Shown here piece after piece: positions 40,305 to 49,932 of a stretch of 64,000 bases of DNA (the first letter of the stretch is position 1; every line of letters starts with the position of its first letter). The notes beneath the pieces were generated by a model. That model was not told the origin of the DNA, searched no databases, and saw nothing but the letters and a program-made list of their open reading frames with translations. Source of the DNA: Brooklawnia sp032229645. Lineage in GTDB: Bacteria > Actinomycetota > Actinomycetes > Propionibacteriales > Propionibacteriaceae. Location of the stretch: assembly GCA_963722295.1 (NCBI GenBank), contig CAVRLB010000001.1, positions 62,001 through 126,000 of the forward strand, read 5' to 3'. The position numbers and the translations under genes are program-made.

Positions 40305-42974
40305 ATGAGCATTGACAGCTTTGGTGCCAAGGACTCACTTGAAGTCAATGGGACGTCTTATGGCTACTACCGGCTCGACAAAGTACCTGGCCAGGAGCAT
40401 TTGCCGTTCAGCTTGAAGGTGCTGCTCGAGAACCTCTTGCGTACCGAGGACGGCGCGAACATCACGCACGATGACATCGCCTTCCTGGGCAACTGGGTAG
40501 CCGATTCGGAGCCGGATCATGAGATTCAGTTCACTCCGGCGCGGGTCATCATGCAGGACTTCACCGGAGTGCCCTGCATCGTCGACCTGGCCACGATGCG
40601 CGAGGCGATGGCCGATCTTGGTGGTGATCCGTCGAGGATCAATCCCCTGTCGCCCGCAGAGATGGTGATCGATCACTCCGTCATCGCCGACGTCTTCGGT
40701 TCCGCTCAGGCGCTGCGGCTCAACACCGACCTCGAGTACCAGCGCAACCGCGAGCGCTACCAGTTCTTGCGCTGGGGGCAGACCGCCTTCGATGACTTCA
40801 AGGTGGTGCCGCCGGGCACCGGTATCGTCCATCAGGTCAACATTGAGCACTTGGCACGGGTCGTCTTCCCGCGCGAGATCAATGGCGAGTTGGTGGCCTA
40901 CCCGGACACCTGCGTGGGCACCGACTCACACACCACGATGGTCAACGGCCTGGGTGTGGTCGGCTGGGGCGTCGGTGGCATCGAGGCAGAGGCTGCCATG
41001 CTGGGTCAGCCGGTGTCGATGCTGATCCCGCGGGTGGTCGGATTCAAGCTGGTCGGCAAGCTCCCCGAGGGCACCACAGCGACCGACCTGGTGCTGACAA
41101 TCACCGACCGGCTCCGCAAGCACGGCGTGGTGGGCAAGTTCGTCGAGTTCTACGGGCCGGGCGTGGCCGAGGTGCCGCTGGCCAACCGCGCCACGATCGG
41201 CAACATGAGCCCCGAATACGGCTCGACCATCGCGATCTTCCCGATCGACCAGATCACCATCGACTATCTGCGGCTGACCGGGCGCAGCGAGGACCAGCTG
41301 GCGCTGGTGGAGTCGTATGCGAAGGCTCAGGGCCTGTGGTTCGATCCGGACGCCACTGCCGAGTACTCGGAGTACCTCGAACTCGATCTGTCCACTGTGG
41401 TTCCGTCGATCGCCGGGCCCAAGCGTCCGCAGGACCGGATCGCTCTCGCCGAGGCCCAGAAGGCATTCGAGGCGGCGCTGCCGACCTACACCAGCGACGC
41501 GTCGGCTGCGGTCGATGCGGTTATCAGCGACCAGTCGGTACGGTTGTCGAACGGCCTGGTGGGCATCGCCGCGATCACCTCCTGCACGAACACCTCGAAC
41601 CCGAGCGTCATGGTTGGGGCCGGTCTGGTAGCGAAGAAGGCCGCCGAGAAGGGGCTGCAGCGCAAGCCGTGGGTGAAGACGACGCTGGCCCCCGGATCGC
41701 AGGTCGTCACGAGCTATCTCGATCGTGCCGGACTCACTCCGTATCTGGATCAGCTTGGATTCGATGTCGTCGGATACGGCTGCACCACCTGCATCGGAAA
41801 CTCGGGTCCGCTGATTCCCCAGGTGAGCAAGGCCGCGAATGCCGACGATGTCGTGGTCGTCTCGGTGCTGTCGGGCAACCGCAACTTTGAGGGACGCATC
41901 AATCCTGACGTGAAGATGAACTACCTGGCCAGCCCGCCGTTGGTGGTCGCCTACGCGCTCGCCGGATCGATGGACCTCGACCTGACCACCGATCCGCTCG
42001 GGCAGGACACGCAGGGCAACGATGTCTACCTTCGTGACATCTGGCCGAGCCCCGCCGAGATCGAAGAGGTGATCGCCGCCGCAATCGATCCCCAGATGTA
42101 TGCGAAGTCGTATGCGGATGTCTTCGCCGGCGATGAGCGCTGGCAGACCCTGCCGACCCCGCAGGGCGACGTCTTCGAATGGGACGCTGAATCGACCTAT
42201 GTGCGCAAGCCCCCCTACTTCGAAGACATGCCCGCCAAGCCCTCTCCGGTGACCGATATCTGCGGTGCCAGGGTTCTGCTGAAGCTCGGCGACTCGGTGA
42301 CCACCGACCACATCAGTCCCGCGGGGGCTATCAAGCCGGATTCCCCGGCGGGCAAGTACCTGACAGAACACGGGGTCGAGCGCAAGGATTTCAACTCCTA
42401 CGGCTCGCGCCGTGGCAACCACGAGGTCATGATCCGTGGCACCTTTGCCAATATTCGCTTGCGCAACCAGCTCGCACCCGGTACCGAGGGCGGCTTCACC
42501 CGCGATTTCAGTGCGCCCGGCGCGCCCGTGACTACGGTCTATGAGGCATCCATGGCCTACCAGCAGAAGGGCATGCCGCTGGTCGTGCTCGCCGGCAAGG
42601 AATACGGTTCCGGTAGCTCGCGCGACTGGGCCGCCAAGGGCACCATGTTGCTGGGCGTACGCGCCGTGATCGCCGAAAGCTACGAGCGCATCCACCGTTC
42701 GAACCTGATCGGTATGGGCGTCTTGCCGTTGCAGTTCCCGGCCGAAACGAATGCGGCTTCGCTGGGGTTGAGCGGGGAGGAGAGCTTCGCGATCTCGGGT
42801 GTCACCGAACTCAACACGGGTGTGACCCCTAAGACGGTCAAGGTGACTGCCACCGCCCCCGACGGCAAGGTGACCCGCTTCGATGCAATCGTCCGCATCG
42901 ACACGCCAGGAGAACGCAACTACTACCTTAACGGCGGCATCATGCAGTACGTGCTGCGTAGCCTGAAGGGCTGA
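40305..42974 (+). CDS. acnA: Aconitate hydratase A
   Basis: 889 residues, full length for the AcnA/IRP1 branch. The 4Fe-4S cysteines are Cys427 (TSCTNTSNPS), Cys493 and Cys496 (GCTTCIGNSG), with the same spacing as E. coli AcnA. Further active-site segments are GVVGWGVGGIEAEAAMLGQP, the substrate loop YGSGSSRDWAAKG and the RIHRSNLIGMGVLPLQF block near the C-terminus. It converts citrate to isocitrate in the TCA cycle. The upstream palindrome implies repression by a dedicated regulator. It ends at strong hairpins shared with a convergent gene. Confidence 0.96.
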   Translation: MSIDSFGAKDSLEVNGTSYGYYRLDKVPGQEHLPFSLKVLLENLLRTEDGANITHDDIAFLGNWVADSEPDHEIQFTPARVIMQDFTGVPCIVDLATMREAMADLGGDPSRINPLSPAEMVIDHSVIADVFGSAQALRLNTDLEYQRNRERYQFLRWGQTAFDDFKVVPPGTGIVHQVNIEHLARVVFPREINGELVAYPDTCVGTDSHTTMVNGLGVVGWGVGGIEAEAAMLGQPVSMLIPRVVGFKLVGKLPEGTTATDLVLTITDRLRKHGVVGKFVEFYGPGVAEVPLANRATIGNMSPEYGSTIAIFPIDQITIDYLRLTGRSEDQLALVESYAKAQGLWFDPDATAEYSEYLELDLSTVVPSIAGPKRPQDRIALAEAQKAFEAALPTYTSDASAAVDAVISDQSVRLSNGLVGIAAITSCTNTSNPSVMVGAGLVAKKAAEKGLQRKPWVKTTLAPGSQVVTSYLDRAGLTPYLDQLGFDVVGYGCTTCIGNSGPLIPQVSKAANADDVVVVSVLSGNRNFEGRINPDVKMNYLASPPLVVAYALAGSMDLDLTTDPLGQDTQGNDVYLRDIWPSPAEIEEVIAAAIDPQMYAKSYADVFAGDERWQTLPTPQGDVFEWDAESTYVRKPPYFEDMPAKPSPVTDICGARVLLKLGDSVTTDHISPAGAIKPDSPAGKYLTEHGVERKDFNSYGSRRGNHEVMIRGTFANIRLRNQLAPGTEGGFTRDFSAPGAPVTTVYEASMAYQQKGMPLVVLAGKEYGSGSSRDWAAKGTMLLGVRAVIAESYERIHRSNLIGMGVLPLQFPAETNAASLGLSGEESFAISGVTELNTGVTPKTVKVTATAPDGKVTRFDAIVRIDTPGERNYYLNGGIMQYVLRSLKG

Positions 42975-42998
42975 CGGGGCCGGGCCTGCGTGGGATAC

Positions 42999-43051
42999 CG
43001 GGTCGACAGACCCGCGGCCGGCGGCATCTTTGGGATGATGCTGTCGGCCGC
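42999..43051. terminator. Tandem hairpins between convergent acnA and HIT operon
   Basis: First hairpin CGGGTC-GACA-GACCCG (42999-43014). Second, larger one 43014-43051 with arms GCGGCCG..GCATC and GATGC..CGGCCGC and a three-base internal mismatch. No long T-tract, as is common for actinobacterial terminators. Confidence 0.6.
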
Positions 43052-43061
43052 AGGCGTCTCA

Positions 43062-43358
43062 TCAGTCGTTGTCGGACGGCTCGCTTGCCGGCGCCGGTTG
43101 GGTAATAGTGTCGGCCGCTGACGTGGGTTCGTCCTCGACGGTTTTCTGGGGCTGCTCGCGATAGGGATTGCCGATGGTGGTCGAGGTCTTGGTCGCATTG
43201 CCGGTCTGATCGCGCAAGACCATGAATCCCGAGTCCAGGTCGAGTTCGCCCGGGCCCGAACCTCCTTGTTTGGAATCGACGTAGAGCGACTTCTCGGCGC
43301 GCTTGACTTCTTCCCAGTGCTTGGCTCCGGGCATGAACATGTTGACGAATTCGGTCAC
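43062..43358 (-). CDS. Small acidic/basic hypothetical protein (DUF6191-like)
   Basis: 98 residues from the GTG at 43358, which overlaps the stop of the HIT gene as GTGA; the much longer open frame upstream is a shadow of that gene. The core MFMPGAKHWEEVKRAEKSLYVDS then PGELDLDSGFMVLRDQ recalls actinobacterial DUF6191-type proteins (PG.KH..E..., LDL.SG..V.R), an assignment I hold loosely. The C-terminal third is a Pro/Glu/Ser-rich tail. Function unknown. Confidence 0.65.
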   Translation of the reverse strand: MTEFVNMFMPGAKHWEEVKRAEKSLYVDSKQGGSGPGELDLDSGFMVLRDQTGNATKTSTTIGNPYREQPQKTVEDEPTSAADTITQPAPASEPSDND

Positions 43359-43771
43359 TTCTCTGCTCCTGCCAATTCGGCTCGCAACAACTCTGCCACG
43401 GCGTGCAACTGCTCGGACGAGGGCCTCGTTCGCGGCCAGAAGAATCCCCTCAGACCGTCGCCTTTGCTTCGGGGTACGACGTGCAGATGAAAGTGGGGAA
43501 CCGACTGGCTGACTACGTTGTTGTTGGCGATGAAGGTGCCTTGGGCTCCCAGGGCTGCCTGCTGGGCCAAGCCCACGGTGCGGGCGGCTGTGAGGATCTC
43601 TGCGTAGTGATCGTCCGGAAGGTCGTAGAGCGTTTCGAAGTGCTCGACCGGGCAGACCAGCGTATGCCCAGGAAACAGCGGCCTGGCATCGAGGAAGGCG
43701 ACCACGCGGTCGGTGCGCAGGATTACTTCTGCCGGCAGCCGTCCGGCGATGATCTGGTCGAAGACATCCAC
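43355..43771 (-). CDS. HIT family hydrolase
   Basis: 138 residues from the GTG at 43771. The histidine triad is HFHLHVVP near residue 93, with the central His as nucleophile; FDQIIAGRLPAEVILRTD and AFLDARPLFPGHTLV are the usual N-terminal HIT segments. Such proteins hydrolyse or transfer nucleoside phosphates linked through AMP. Coupled by four-base overlap to the DUF6191-like gene. Confidence 0.88.
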   Translation of the reverse strand: MDVFDQIIAGRLPAEVILRTDRVVAFLDARPLFPGHTLVCPVEHFETLYDLPDDHYAEILTAARTVGLAQQAALGAQGTFIANNNVVSQSVPHFHLHVVPRSKGDGLRGFFWPRTRPSSEQLHAVAELLRAELAGAEK

Positions 43772-43938
43772 GCATCCATTCTGCGTCCTGCGCCTGACCA
43801 GTCCCCGGTGTATTCCGCACGAAATCACGCGGACGACGCGCCCACGGCGACCATCCTCTCGTTTTTGTCAGTGGCGGCAGGCATAATTGAAATCAATCGA
43901 ACAAAGGTTCGAGATGCTTCGAGTAGGAGGAGGACGAG

Positions 43939-44313
43939 ATGACCGCCATTGTCCATCGGTCGGCCGCCGACGTGTCCGTTCAGATCTTTGTGCCGCAAGG
44001 TTGGCCGGAGCGCGTCCAACCCCCGAGCACGCCGGGTTGGGAAGCGTCGGCGACCCACTGGCTGCTCGGTTGCTGCCCGCCGGACTTCCGCGAGTACACG
44101 GTGCTGCATCGTCATCCGGCCGTGCTGGCCCGGTTCGCGGCCGATTCCGTCGAGGCACAGATCCGGGCGACTCGACAGCGGCGCCTCGACGATCAGCCGA
44201 GTCTGCTGGACGATGAGGCCGAAGAGCTGCACCTGCTGGCGACGCGGAAGGCAATCGCATTGGTGGAGGAGGCGCTGCGCGGCAAGATCTTCATTCGCAG
44301 AGCCGTCGGCTGA
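43939..44313 (+). CDS. Conserved actinobacterial hypothetical protein
   Basis: 124 residues, with an excellent GGAGGAGG ribosome-binding site nine bases upstream of the ATG. Composition and codon use match real genes, and sequences with the same layout (VHRSAADVSVQIFVPQGWP, WLLGCCPPDFREYTVL, HPAVLARFAA, ALVEEALRG at the end) occur in other actinobacteria, as I recall. It has no membrane segment or known motif. It precedes dxs on the same strand by 99 bases. Function unknown. Confidence 0.7.
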   Translation: MTAIVHRSAADVSVQIFVPQGWPERVQPPSTPGWEASATHWLLGCCPPDFREYTVLHRHPAVLARFAADSVEAQIRATRQRRLDDQPSLLDDEAEELHLLATRKAIALVEEALRGKIFIRRAVG

Positions 44314-44412
44314 CTCCGAACCGGCGCCCGGTACGACTCTGCTCCTACTTGTGGCGAGCAAAACGACGTGGGGCATACTGAACAACCCGGGCAGTGCCGG
44401 TATCGTCGAACC

Positions 44413-46314
44413 ATGCCCTTGTTGGATTCGATCAAGCAGCCAGCTGACCTGCGTGCATTGCGGCGCCCACAGCTGGATGTACTCGCCGCTGAGATCAGGC
44501 AGTTCCTGATCTCGAATGTGAGTCTCACCGGCGGGCACCTGGGGCCGAACCTCGGGGTTGTCGAGCTGACGTTGGCCCTGCATCTGGTTTTTGACTCGCC
44601 TCACGACCCGATCATCTTCGACACCGGGCATCAAAGCTACGTCCACAAGATCGTTACCGGGCGCCAGGGTGAGTTCGGTTCACTGCGGCAGAAGAACGGC
44701 CTATCGGGTTACCCCAGCCGAGCCGAATCCGCTCACGACTGGGTCGAGAACTCCCATGCATCCACGGCGCTGAGCTGGGCGGAGGGATTGGCCCAGGGCT
44801 TCCGGCTCCGCGGTGAAGCCGATCGGACGGTGGTCGCGGTGATCGGCGACGGGGCGCTCACCGGAGGCATGGCGTGGGAGGCTCTCAACAACATCGCCAC
44901 GGCCGACGACCTTCCGCTGGTTGTGGTCGTCAATGACAACGGGCGCTCCTATGCCCCAACCGTAGGCGGGTTGTCTCGTCAGCTCGGGACGATCCGCACC
45001 GATCCGCGCTACGAGCAGACGCTGGACGCGATCAAGACGCAGATGCGGCGAGCACCATTCGGCCGCACGGCCTATGAGGTGTTGCACGGCATGAAGCTGG
45101 GCCTCAAGGACATGCTGGCGCCGCAGGTACTGTTCAGCGATCTCGGATTGAAGTACCTCGGGCCGATCGACGGGCACGATCTCGATTCGCTGGTTCAGGC
45201 TCTCGAGCTGGCCAAGGACTTCCGCAGGCCTGTCATCGTGCATGCCATCACCAAGAAGGGGCGTGGCTTCCGGGCGGCCGAATTGAACAAGGCGGATCAC
45301 TTCCACACCGTTGGCCGCATCAATGCCACTACGGGTGAACCGATCAGCGCTGCCGTGCAGACGACCTGGACAGATGCTTTCGCCCAGCAGATGAGCGAGG
45401 CCGCCGATACGCATCCGAATGTCGTGGCGATCACCGCTGCGATGCTGCATCCGGTTGGGCTCACCCAGTTCGCTGCCGATCATCCGGAGCGAACCTTCGA
45501 TGTCGGTATCGCCGAGCAGCATGCCATGACGATGGCCGCCGGGCTGGCGGCGGCGGGAATGCATCCGGTTTTCGCGGTCTACTCTACCTTCCTCAACCGT
45601 GCCTTCGACCAACTACTGCTGGACGTGGGAATGCATGGGCTCGGGGTGACGATCGTGCTCGACCGGGCCGGCATCACCGGGCCCGACGGCGCCAGTCATA
45701 ACGGGGTCTGGGATGTCTCAGTCACAGGAATCGTGCCGGGGCTGATGCTTGCCAGTCCGCGCGATCAGCCGCGGCTCGCGGAAGTCTTCAACCAGGCCAT
45801 CGATACCGACGATGCTCCCAGCCTCATTCGTTACAGCAAGGAAAAGCTGCCCGATCCGATCCCGGCAATTGCCCGCCGCGACGGCATTGACCTGTTGTCG
45901 GTGGACGATGACGCCGACGTGCTCGTGGTGGCCTGGGGGGCGATGTGCTCGCGTGCCCTCAAGGCGGCGGAGCTGCTGCGCGCCCAGGGCATCACGGCGG
46001 CAGTTGCCGACCCGGTATGGGGCCTGCCGATCAACGACGCACTGGTTGAGATGACCCGCGGCTACCGGCTGGTGGTCACCGTTGAGGACAATCTGATTGT
46101 CGGAGGCCTGGGGTCGCATCTCGAACTCGCCATGGATGCGGCCGGGATCGAGGTGCCGATGCACCAGTTCGGCGTCCCACAGCAGTACCTGCGGCCAGCC
46201 ACCCGCAGTGAGATTCTGGCCGAGCTCGGGCTCACCCCGCAAGCAATCGCTCGCGAGATCACTCAGATCATGGTGGCCCGCGCGGAGCCCGCAGCCGAGA
46301 CGCTTCGCGGCTAG
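44413..46314 (+). CDS. dxs: 1-deoxy-D-xylulose-5-phosphate synthase
   Basis: 633 residues from the ATG at 44413, which has TATCGT six bases upstream (leaderless layout). Thiamine diphosphate motif GDGALTGGMAWEALNN at residues 145-160, HQSYVHKIVTGR near residue 74, the catalytic Glu368 in GIAEQHAMTMAAG, and a C-terminal transketolase domain ending in VVTVEDNLIVGGLGSHL. It condenses pyruvate and glyceraldehyde 3-phosphate in the first step of the MEP isoprenoid pathway, also feeding thiamine and pyridoxal in some bacteria. Convergent with the RNase D gene. Confidence 0.96.
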   Translation: MPLLDSIKQPADLRALRRPQLDVLAAEIRQFLISNVSLTGGHLGPNLGVVELTLALHLVFDSPHDPIIFDTGHQSYVHKIVTGRQGEFGSLRQKNGLSGYPSRAESAHDWVENSHASTALSWAEGLAQGFRLRGEADRTVVAVIGDGALTGGMAWEALNNIATADDLPLVVVVNDNGRSYAPTVGGLSRQLGTIRTDPRYEQTLDAIKTQMRRAPFGRTAYEVLHGMKLGLKDMLAPQVLFSDLGLKYLGPIDGHDLDSLVQALELAKDFRRPVIVHAITKKGRGFRAAELNKADHFHTVGRINATTGEPISAAVQTTWTDAFAQQMSEAADTHPNVVAITAAMLHPVGLTQFAADHPERTFDVGIAEQHAMTMAAGLAAAGMHPVFAVYSTFLNRAFDQLLLDVGMHGLGVTIVLDRAGITGPDGASHNGVWDVSVTGIVPGLMLASPRDQPRLAEVFNQAIDTDDAPSLIRYSKEKLPDPIPAIARRDGIDLLSVDDDADVLVVAWGAMCSRALKAAELLRAQGITAAVADPVWGLPINDALVEMTRGYRLVVTVEDNLIVGGLGSHLELAMDAAGIEVPMHQFGVPQQYLRPATRSEILAELGLTPQAIAREITQIMVARAEPAAETLRG

Positions 46315-46369
46315 GGGTCTCCAGATCCCAACCGCGGGCGCGTCCGGTCACGCGCACAGGGTCCCTAGG

Positions 46370-47629
46370 TCAGCTGAGTTTCTCCAGTACCAGCGGGACG
46401 ATGAACCCTCGCTGCCAATCGCGGACATCGTGGGCGGTGAGCAGATCTGCCAGCGACGCAGCATCCAGCGACTCGAGTTCCCACAGCAGATCTTTGAGCG
46501 CGTTCGGGGAGATGAGGTTTTCCACCGGCACGTTCAACTGGTCGGCTAGCTCCATGACCGCTGGGCGAACCTGTTCCCAGCGTTGCCAGGCCTGCGGATT
46601 GAGCCGTTCCCAGTTGCGTGGGGCTGGGATCCCGGTGCTCGCGGTGCGCAACGGCGGAAGCTTGCTCGTGGGCAGTTCTGCGACCCGGTCGAGGGCTGCC
46701 AGCCATTCGGACTGGTAGGTCCGGGCCTGGCGGCGCTTGAATCCGTCGATGCTACGCAGTTCCCGTTCGGTAGGTACACCCGGATGGGTGCGGGTAACCA
46801 CTGCAGCGAGTTCGCTGATGGCCTTGTCCTGCAGAATCTTCGAGGGCGCCTTGTCGGTCTCCTGGGCGACTCGGTCGCGCACCGTCCACAGCTCTCGCAC
46901 GATCGCCAGACCACGGGGAGTGCGCACGTGATGTGAGCCGGAGGTGCGCCGCCATCGATCGGGATGCTCGGCGATCGGACGCACGGCCCAGCGGCACAGC
47001 CATTCGAATTCCTGTCGCGCCCATTCGTCCTTGCCTGCCGCAGCCAGTTCTGCGCTCAGCTGATCGCGCAACTCCTGCAGGAGTTCGACATCGAGGGCCG
47101 CATAGGCCAGCCAATCGTCCGGGATCGGACGACGTGACCAGTCTGCTGCGGAGTGCTCCTTCAGCAACTGGACGCCGCAATGGCTGCCCACGAGCGCAGC
47201 GAGCCCGACTCGCGGTAGTCCGAGCAGGCGTCCGGCCAGTTCGGTGTCGAAGAGCTTGGTGGGGCGTAGCCCGAGCTCAACCAGATTGTGCAGATCCTGG
47301 GTGGCGGCGTGGATGATCCACTCCTGATCGCCGATCAATTCCTGCAAGGCGAAGAACTGAGCGACCTCGGCGTCGTCGAGTTGGAAGGCCGTGGGATCGA
47401 TCAGAATGATCCCCGAACCTTGACGCTTGAGTTGCAGAAGGTAGGCCTTGGACGAATATCTGAAGCTCTGCGCGCGCTCGACATCGATCGCCACCGGTCC
47501 ATGACCTGCCCGCAGGGTGTCCATTGCAAGGCGCTGGCTGTGAGCGTCGTTGACGACCGGCGGCACGCCACTGGCCGGTTCAGCCAGAACCGGCAGATCC
47601 GCCAGGTCCTGCTCGCCTGTGTCGGTCAT
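46370..47629 (-). CDS. rnd: Ribonuclease D (HRDC domain)
   Basis: 419 residues from the ATG at 47629, which overlaps the stop of the DUF3000 gene. DEDDy exonuclease motifs are visible: VAIDVERAQS (Exo I, Asp and Glu), HAATQDLHNL (Exo II) and YAALDVELL (Exo III with Tyr). An HRDC domain follows (about 215-290, WTVRDRVAQETDKAPSKIL) and a second HRDC-like region near residue 330. It trims the 3' ends of tRNA and other stable RNAs. The DUF3000-RNase D pairing is a standard actinobacterial order. Confidence 0.92.
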   Translation of the reverse strand: MTDTGEQDLADLPVLAEPASGVPPVVNDAHSQRLAMDTLRAGHGPVAIDVERAQSFRYSSKAYLLQLKRQGSGIILIDPTAFQLDDAEVAQFFALQELIGDQEWIIHAATQDLHNLVELGLRPTKLFDTELAGRLLGLPRVGLAALVGSHCGVQLLKEHSAADWSRRPIPDDWLAYAALDVELLQELRDQLSAELAAAGKDEWARQEFEWLCRWAVRPIAEHPDRWRRTSGSHHVRTPRGLAIVRELWTVRDRVAQETDKAPSKILQDKAISELAAVVTRTHPGVPTERELRSIDGFKRRQARTYQSEWLAALDRVAELPTSKLPPLRTASTGIPAPRNWERLNPQAWQRWEQVRPAVMELADQLNVPVENLISPNALKDLLWELESLDAASLADLLTAHDVRDWQRGFIVPLVLEKLS

Positions 47630-48222
47630 TGCCGTTCCAGTCGCGTTGTCAGCGAAATAACGCCGTCGGCCATTGGGGGCAGTCCGGCTGTGGTGCCTAG
47701 CAGCGCTTGCCAAGCAGCCAGATGGGGGACGATATCGACGAGTTCTGTGAACTCGGGCGTCCATGATGCGCGGATTTCGATCTCGGCACGGTCGGCTTCA
47801 CCGGCCAGCTCCCCGAAACTGCGGCTGGAGACTGCTGTGACGGTTCCCGAAGCGTCGTGGTATTCGGCGTCGTTGGTCACCAGAGCCTCGGTCAGCCAGG
47901 TCCAGCCGACTTCGGCCAGCAGGGGATCGGTGACCATCTCCAGATCGACATTGGCTCGAGCGAAGCTGACGCATCGGTACGTGCCGTGCCAGGCCTGGCT
48001 GCCGCTCGGGTCGTACAGGACGATAAGACGCCCGGTGCCGGCCTCGTCATCGGTGGTGGATAGGACGCTTGCCTCGATGGCGTAGGCATGCGGCGCAATG
48101 CGTTGGGGCGCCGGTATCTGCTCGACCTGTATCTCGGGGCGCCAGCCGAAGGACTCGATCGCGTCGGTAATGCGTTCGAAGGATGAGTCACCGCTCATCA
48201 GCGTCTCGACCTCACTTAGCAC
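47626..48222 (-). CDS. DUF3000 family protein
   Basis: 198 residues from the GTG at 48222, chosen because TATTGT lies seven bases upstream; the alternative ATG at 48198 has no ribosome-binding site. Family features include PAPQRIAPHAYAIEASV, RLIVLYDPSGSQAWHGTYRCVSFARA and DPLLAEVGWTWLTEAL, then a C-terminal WTPEF block and AWQALLGTTAGLPP. Actinobacterial, function unknown. Translationally coupled to RNase D, so a role near RNA processing is conceivable but unproven. Confidence 0.85.
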   Translation of the reverse strand: MLSEVETLMSGDSSFERITDAIESFGWRPEIQVEQIPAPQRIAPHAYAIEASVLSTTDDEAGTGRLIVLYDPSGSQAWHGTYRCVSFARANVDLEMVTDPLLAEVGWTWLTEALVTNDAEYHDASGTVTAVSSRSFGELAGEADRAEIEIRASWTPEFTELVDIVPHLAAWQALLGTTAGLPPMADGVISLTTRLERQ

Positions 48223-48278
48223 ATCCCTGACAATAGGCGGCAGCCCTGCTGCGGGCCCGTAGACGCGCCGACCAGGTG

Positions 48279-48734
48279 TCAGGCACCGGGCTGCGCACCC
48301 CGGTCGGCCTGGTCGTCGGGTTCGAACGTCAGACTGATCGAATTGATGCAGTAGCGCAGGTCGGTGGGCGTGTCATAGCCCTCGCCCTCGAAGACATGTC
48401 CCAGGTGCGAATCGCAGTTCGCACAGCGCACCTCGACACGCGGACGGGCGAACAGCGAGCGATCTTCGAGATAGCGCACTCGCTCCTCGGCAAGCGGACC
48501 AAAGAAGCTCGGCCAACCGCAATGCGACGGGAACTTGGTTGTCGAGCGGAACAGTTCGGCGCCGCAGGCGCGGCAACGGTAGACGCCCTCGGTCTCGAGG
48601 TCGGTGTACTCGCCGACGAAGGGGGCCTCGGTACCGGCTTCGCGCAACACGTGGAATTCGTCCGGATTCAGCTTGAGGCGCCATTGCTCATCGGTGAGCC
48701 TGAAAACGCCGTTGCCTGGCATTGAAGTGGTCAT
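48279..48734 (-). CDS. msrB: Peptide-methionine (R)-S-oxide reductase
   Basis: 151 residues. Structural zinc is held by two CxxC pairs (CRAC and CANC); the catalytic selenocysteine-equivalent Cys lies in LRYCINSISL near the C-terminus. FPSHCGWPSFF provides the resolving Cys and a substrate-binding Trp, and SHLGHVFEGEG the active-site His residues. It reduces methionine-R-sulfoxide in oxidised proteins with thioredoxin. GAGGAG upstream of the ATG supports the start. Confidence 0.95.
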   Translation of the reverse strand: MTTSMPGNGVFRLTDEQWRLKLNPDEFHVLREAGTEAPFVGEYTDLETEGVYRCRACGAELFRSTTKFPSHCGWPSFFGPLAEERVRYLEDRSLFARPRVEVRCANCDSHLGHVFEGEGYDTPTDLRYCINSISLTFEPDDQADRGAQPGA

Positions 48735-48814
48735 ATCGACTCCTCTCGCACAATCTCCAGCCTAGCCAGCTGGTTAAATCCTCAATTGCTTGCACTGACC
48801 CCTAGGCTTGATGC

Positions 48815-49885
48815 ATGGCGACGACTGCGGTGCAACTGGATGTCGCGGGTATTGAGGTGAGGCTGTCCAGTCCGGACAAGATCTATTTTGCGGAGCTGGG
48901 CATCAGCAAGCTCGATCTGGCGAACTATGCGATCGGCGTTGGCGAGGGATTCCTCGCCGGACTGCGGATGCGCCCGACCACGCTCGAACGATGGCCCGGC
49001 GGTGTGCGGGAAGGCATGAGAATGGCTACCCGGGCCGATGGCAAGGGCGATGCCTTCTACCAGAAGCGGGCTCCCGAAAAGCGCCCGGAGTGGGTGGACG
49101 TTGCCGAGATCACGTTTCCTTCGGGCCGCAAAGCCACCGCTATCATCCCGTCGAATCTGGCCACGATCATCTGGGCCATGAACCTGGGAACGCTGCGCTT
49201 CCATCCGTGGCCGGTGACCGCTCCGCAGGTCGATCTGGTCGACCAGCTTCGGATCGATCTGGATCCACAACCGGGCACCGACTTCGCAGACGCGACAGTA
49301 GCAGCCTTGGAACTGCGCGAAGTGATGGGAGAACTGGGGCTCGAGCCCTACCCGAAGACCAGCGGTGGACGCGGCATCCATGTTTTCTGCATGATCGAGC
49401 CGGTCTCGTTCGTGGACGCCCGGCATGCGGCGATCGCGATCGGACGAGAACTCGCCCGCCGGATGCCCGATCGGGTGACGGTCGACTGGTGGAAGGAGAA
49501 CCGTGGCGAGCGCATCTTCGTGGACTTCAACCAGATGGCCCGTGACAGGTTGATGGCCAGTCCGTACTCGGTGCGTCCGGTGCCGCAGGCCCGGGTATCC
49601 GCTCCGCTGACCTGGGACGAAGTACCGCAGGTGCATCCGGACGACTTCACCGTGGTCACCATGCCCCAGCGATACCGCGAACGCGGGGACGTCTGGGCGC
49701 CACTGTATTCGTCCAAGCCACAGAGCGTCGAACAGGCGCTGCGACGCTACGAACTCGGATTGAGCATGGGCCTGACAGACATGCCCTACCCTCCCGAGTA
49801 CCCGAAGATGCCGGGTGAACCGCCCAGGGTGCAGCCGAGCAAGCAGAAGCGGGACGACAGCCAGTACTCATCGCCGTCCGTATAA
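48815..49885 (+). CDS. Stand-alone LigD-type polymerase domain (primase-polymerase)
   Basis: 356 residues, archaeo-eukaryotic primase fold as in the polymerase domain of LigD. Metal-binding aspartates are Asp148 and Asp150 in RIDLDPQPG and Asp237 in FVDFNQ; the nucleotide loop is KTSGGRGIHV. The start is the ATG at 48815 with TAGGCT six bases upstream, a leaderless layout. In actinobacteria such proteins add ribonucleotides during non-homologous end joining or gap repair. There is no ligase, nuclease or Ku gene beside it, so it acts alone or with distant partners. The C-terminal tail is Pro-rich and basic. Confidence 0.88.
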   Translation: MATTAVQLDVAGIEVRLSSPDKIYFAELGISKLDLANYAIGVGEGFLAGLRMRPTTLERWPGGVREGMRMATRADGKGDAFYQKRAPEKRPEWVDVAEITFPSGRKATAIIPSNLATIIWAMNLGTLRFHPWPVTAPQVDLVDQLRIDLDPQPGTDFADATVAALELREVMGELGLEPYPKTSGGRGIHVFCMIEPVSFVDARHAAIAIGRELARRMPDRVTVDWWKENRGERIFVDFNQMARDRLMASPYSVRPVPQARVSAPLTWDEVPQVHPDDFTVVTMPQRYRERGDVWAPLYSSKPQSVEQALRRYELGLSMGLTDMPYPPEYPKMPGEPPRVQPSKQKRDDSQYSSPSV

Positions 49886-49932
49886 GGGCCGTCCGGTCGG
49901 ACGACGAAGAGCCAATCAGGGCCGTCCGACGA

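Noticed and set aside
43062..43820. 252-codon reading of the minus strand as one protein
   Set aside because: Its first 150 codons are the HIT gene read in another frame; only the last 98 codons, from the GTG at 43358, look like a gene.
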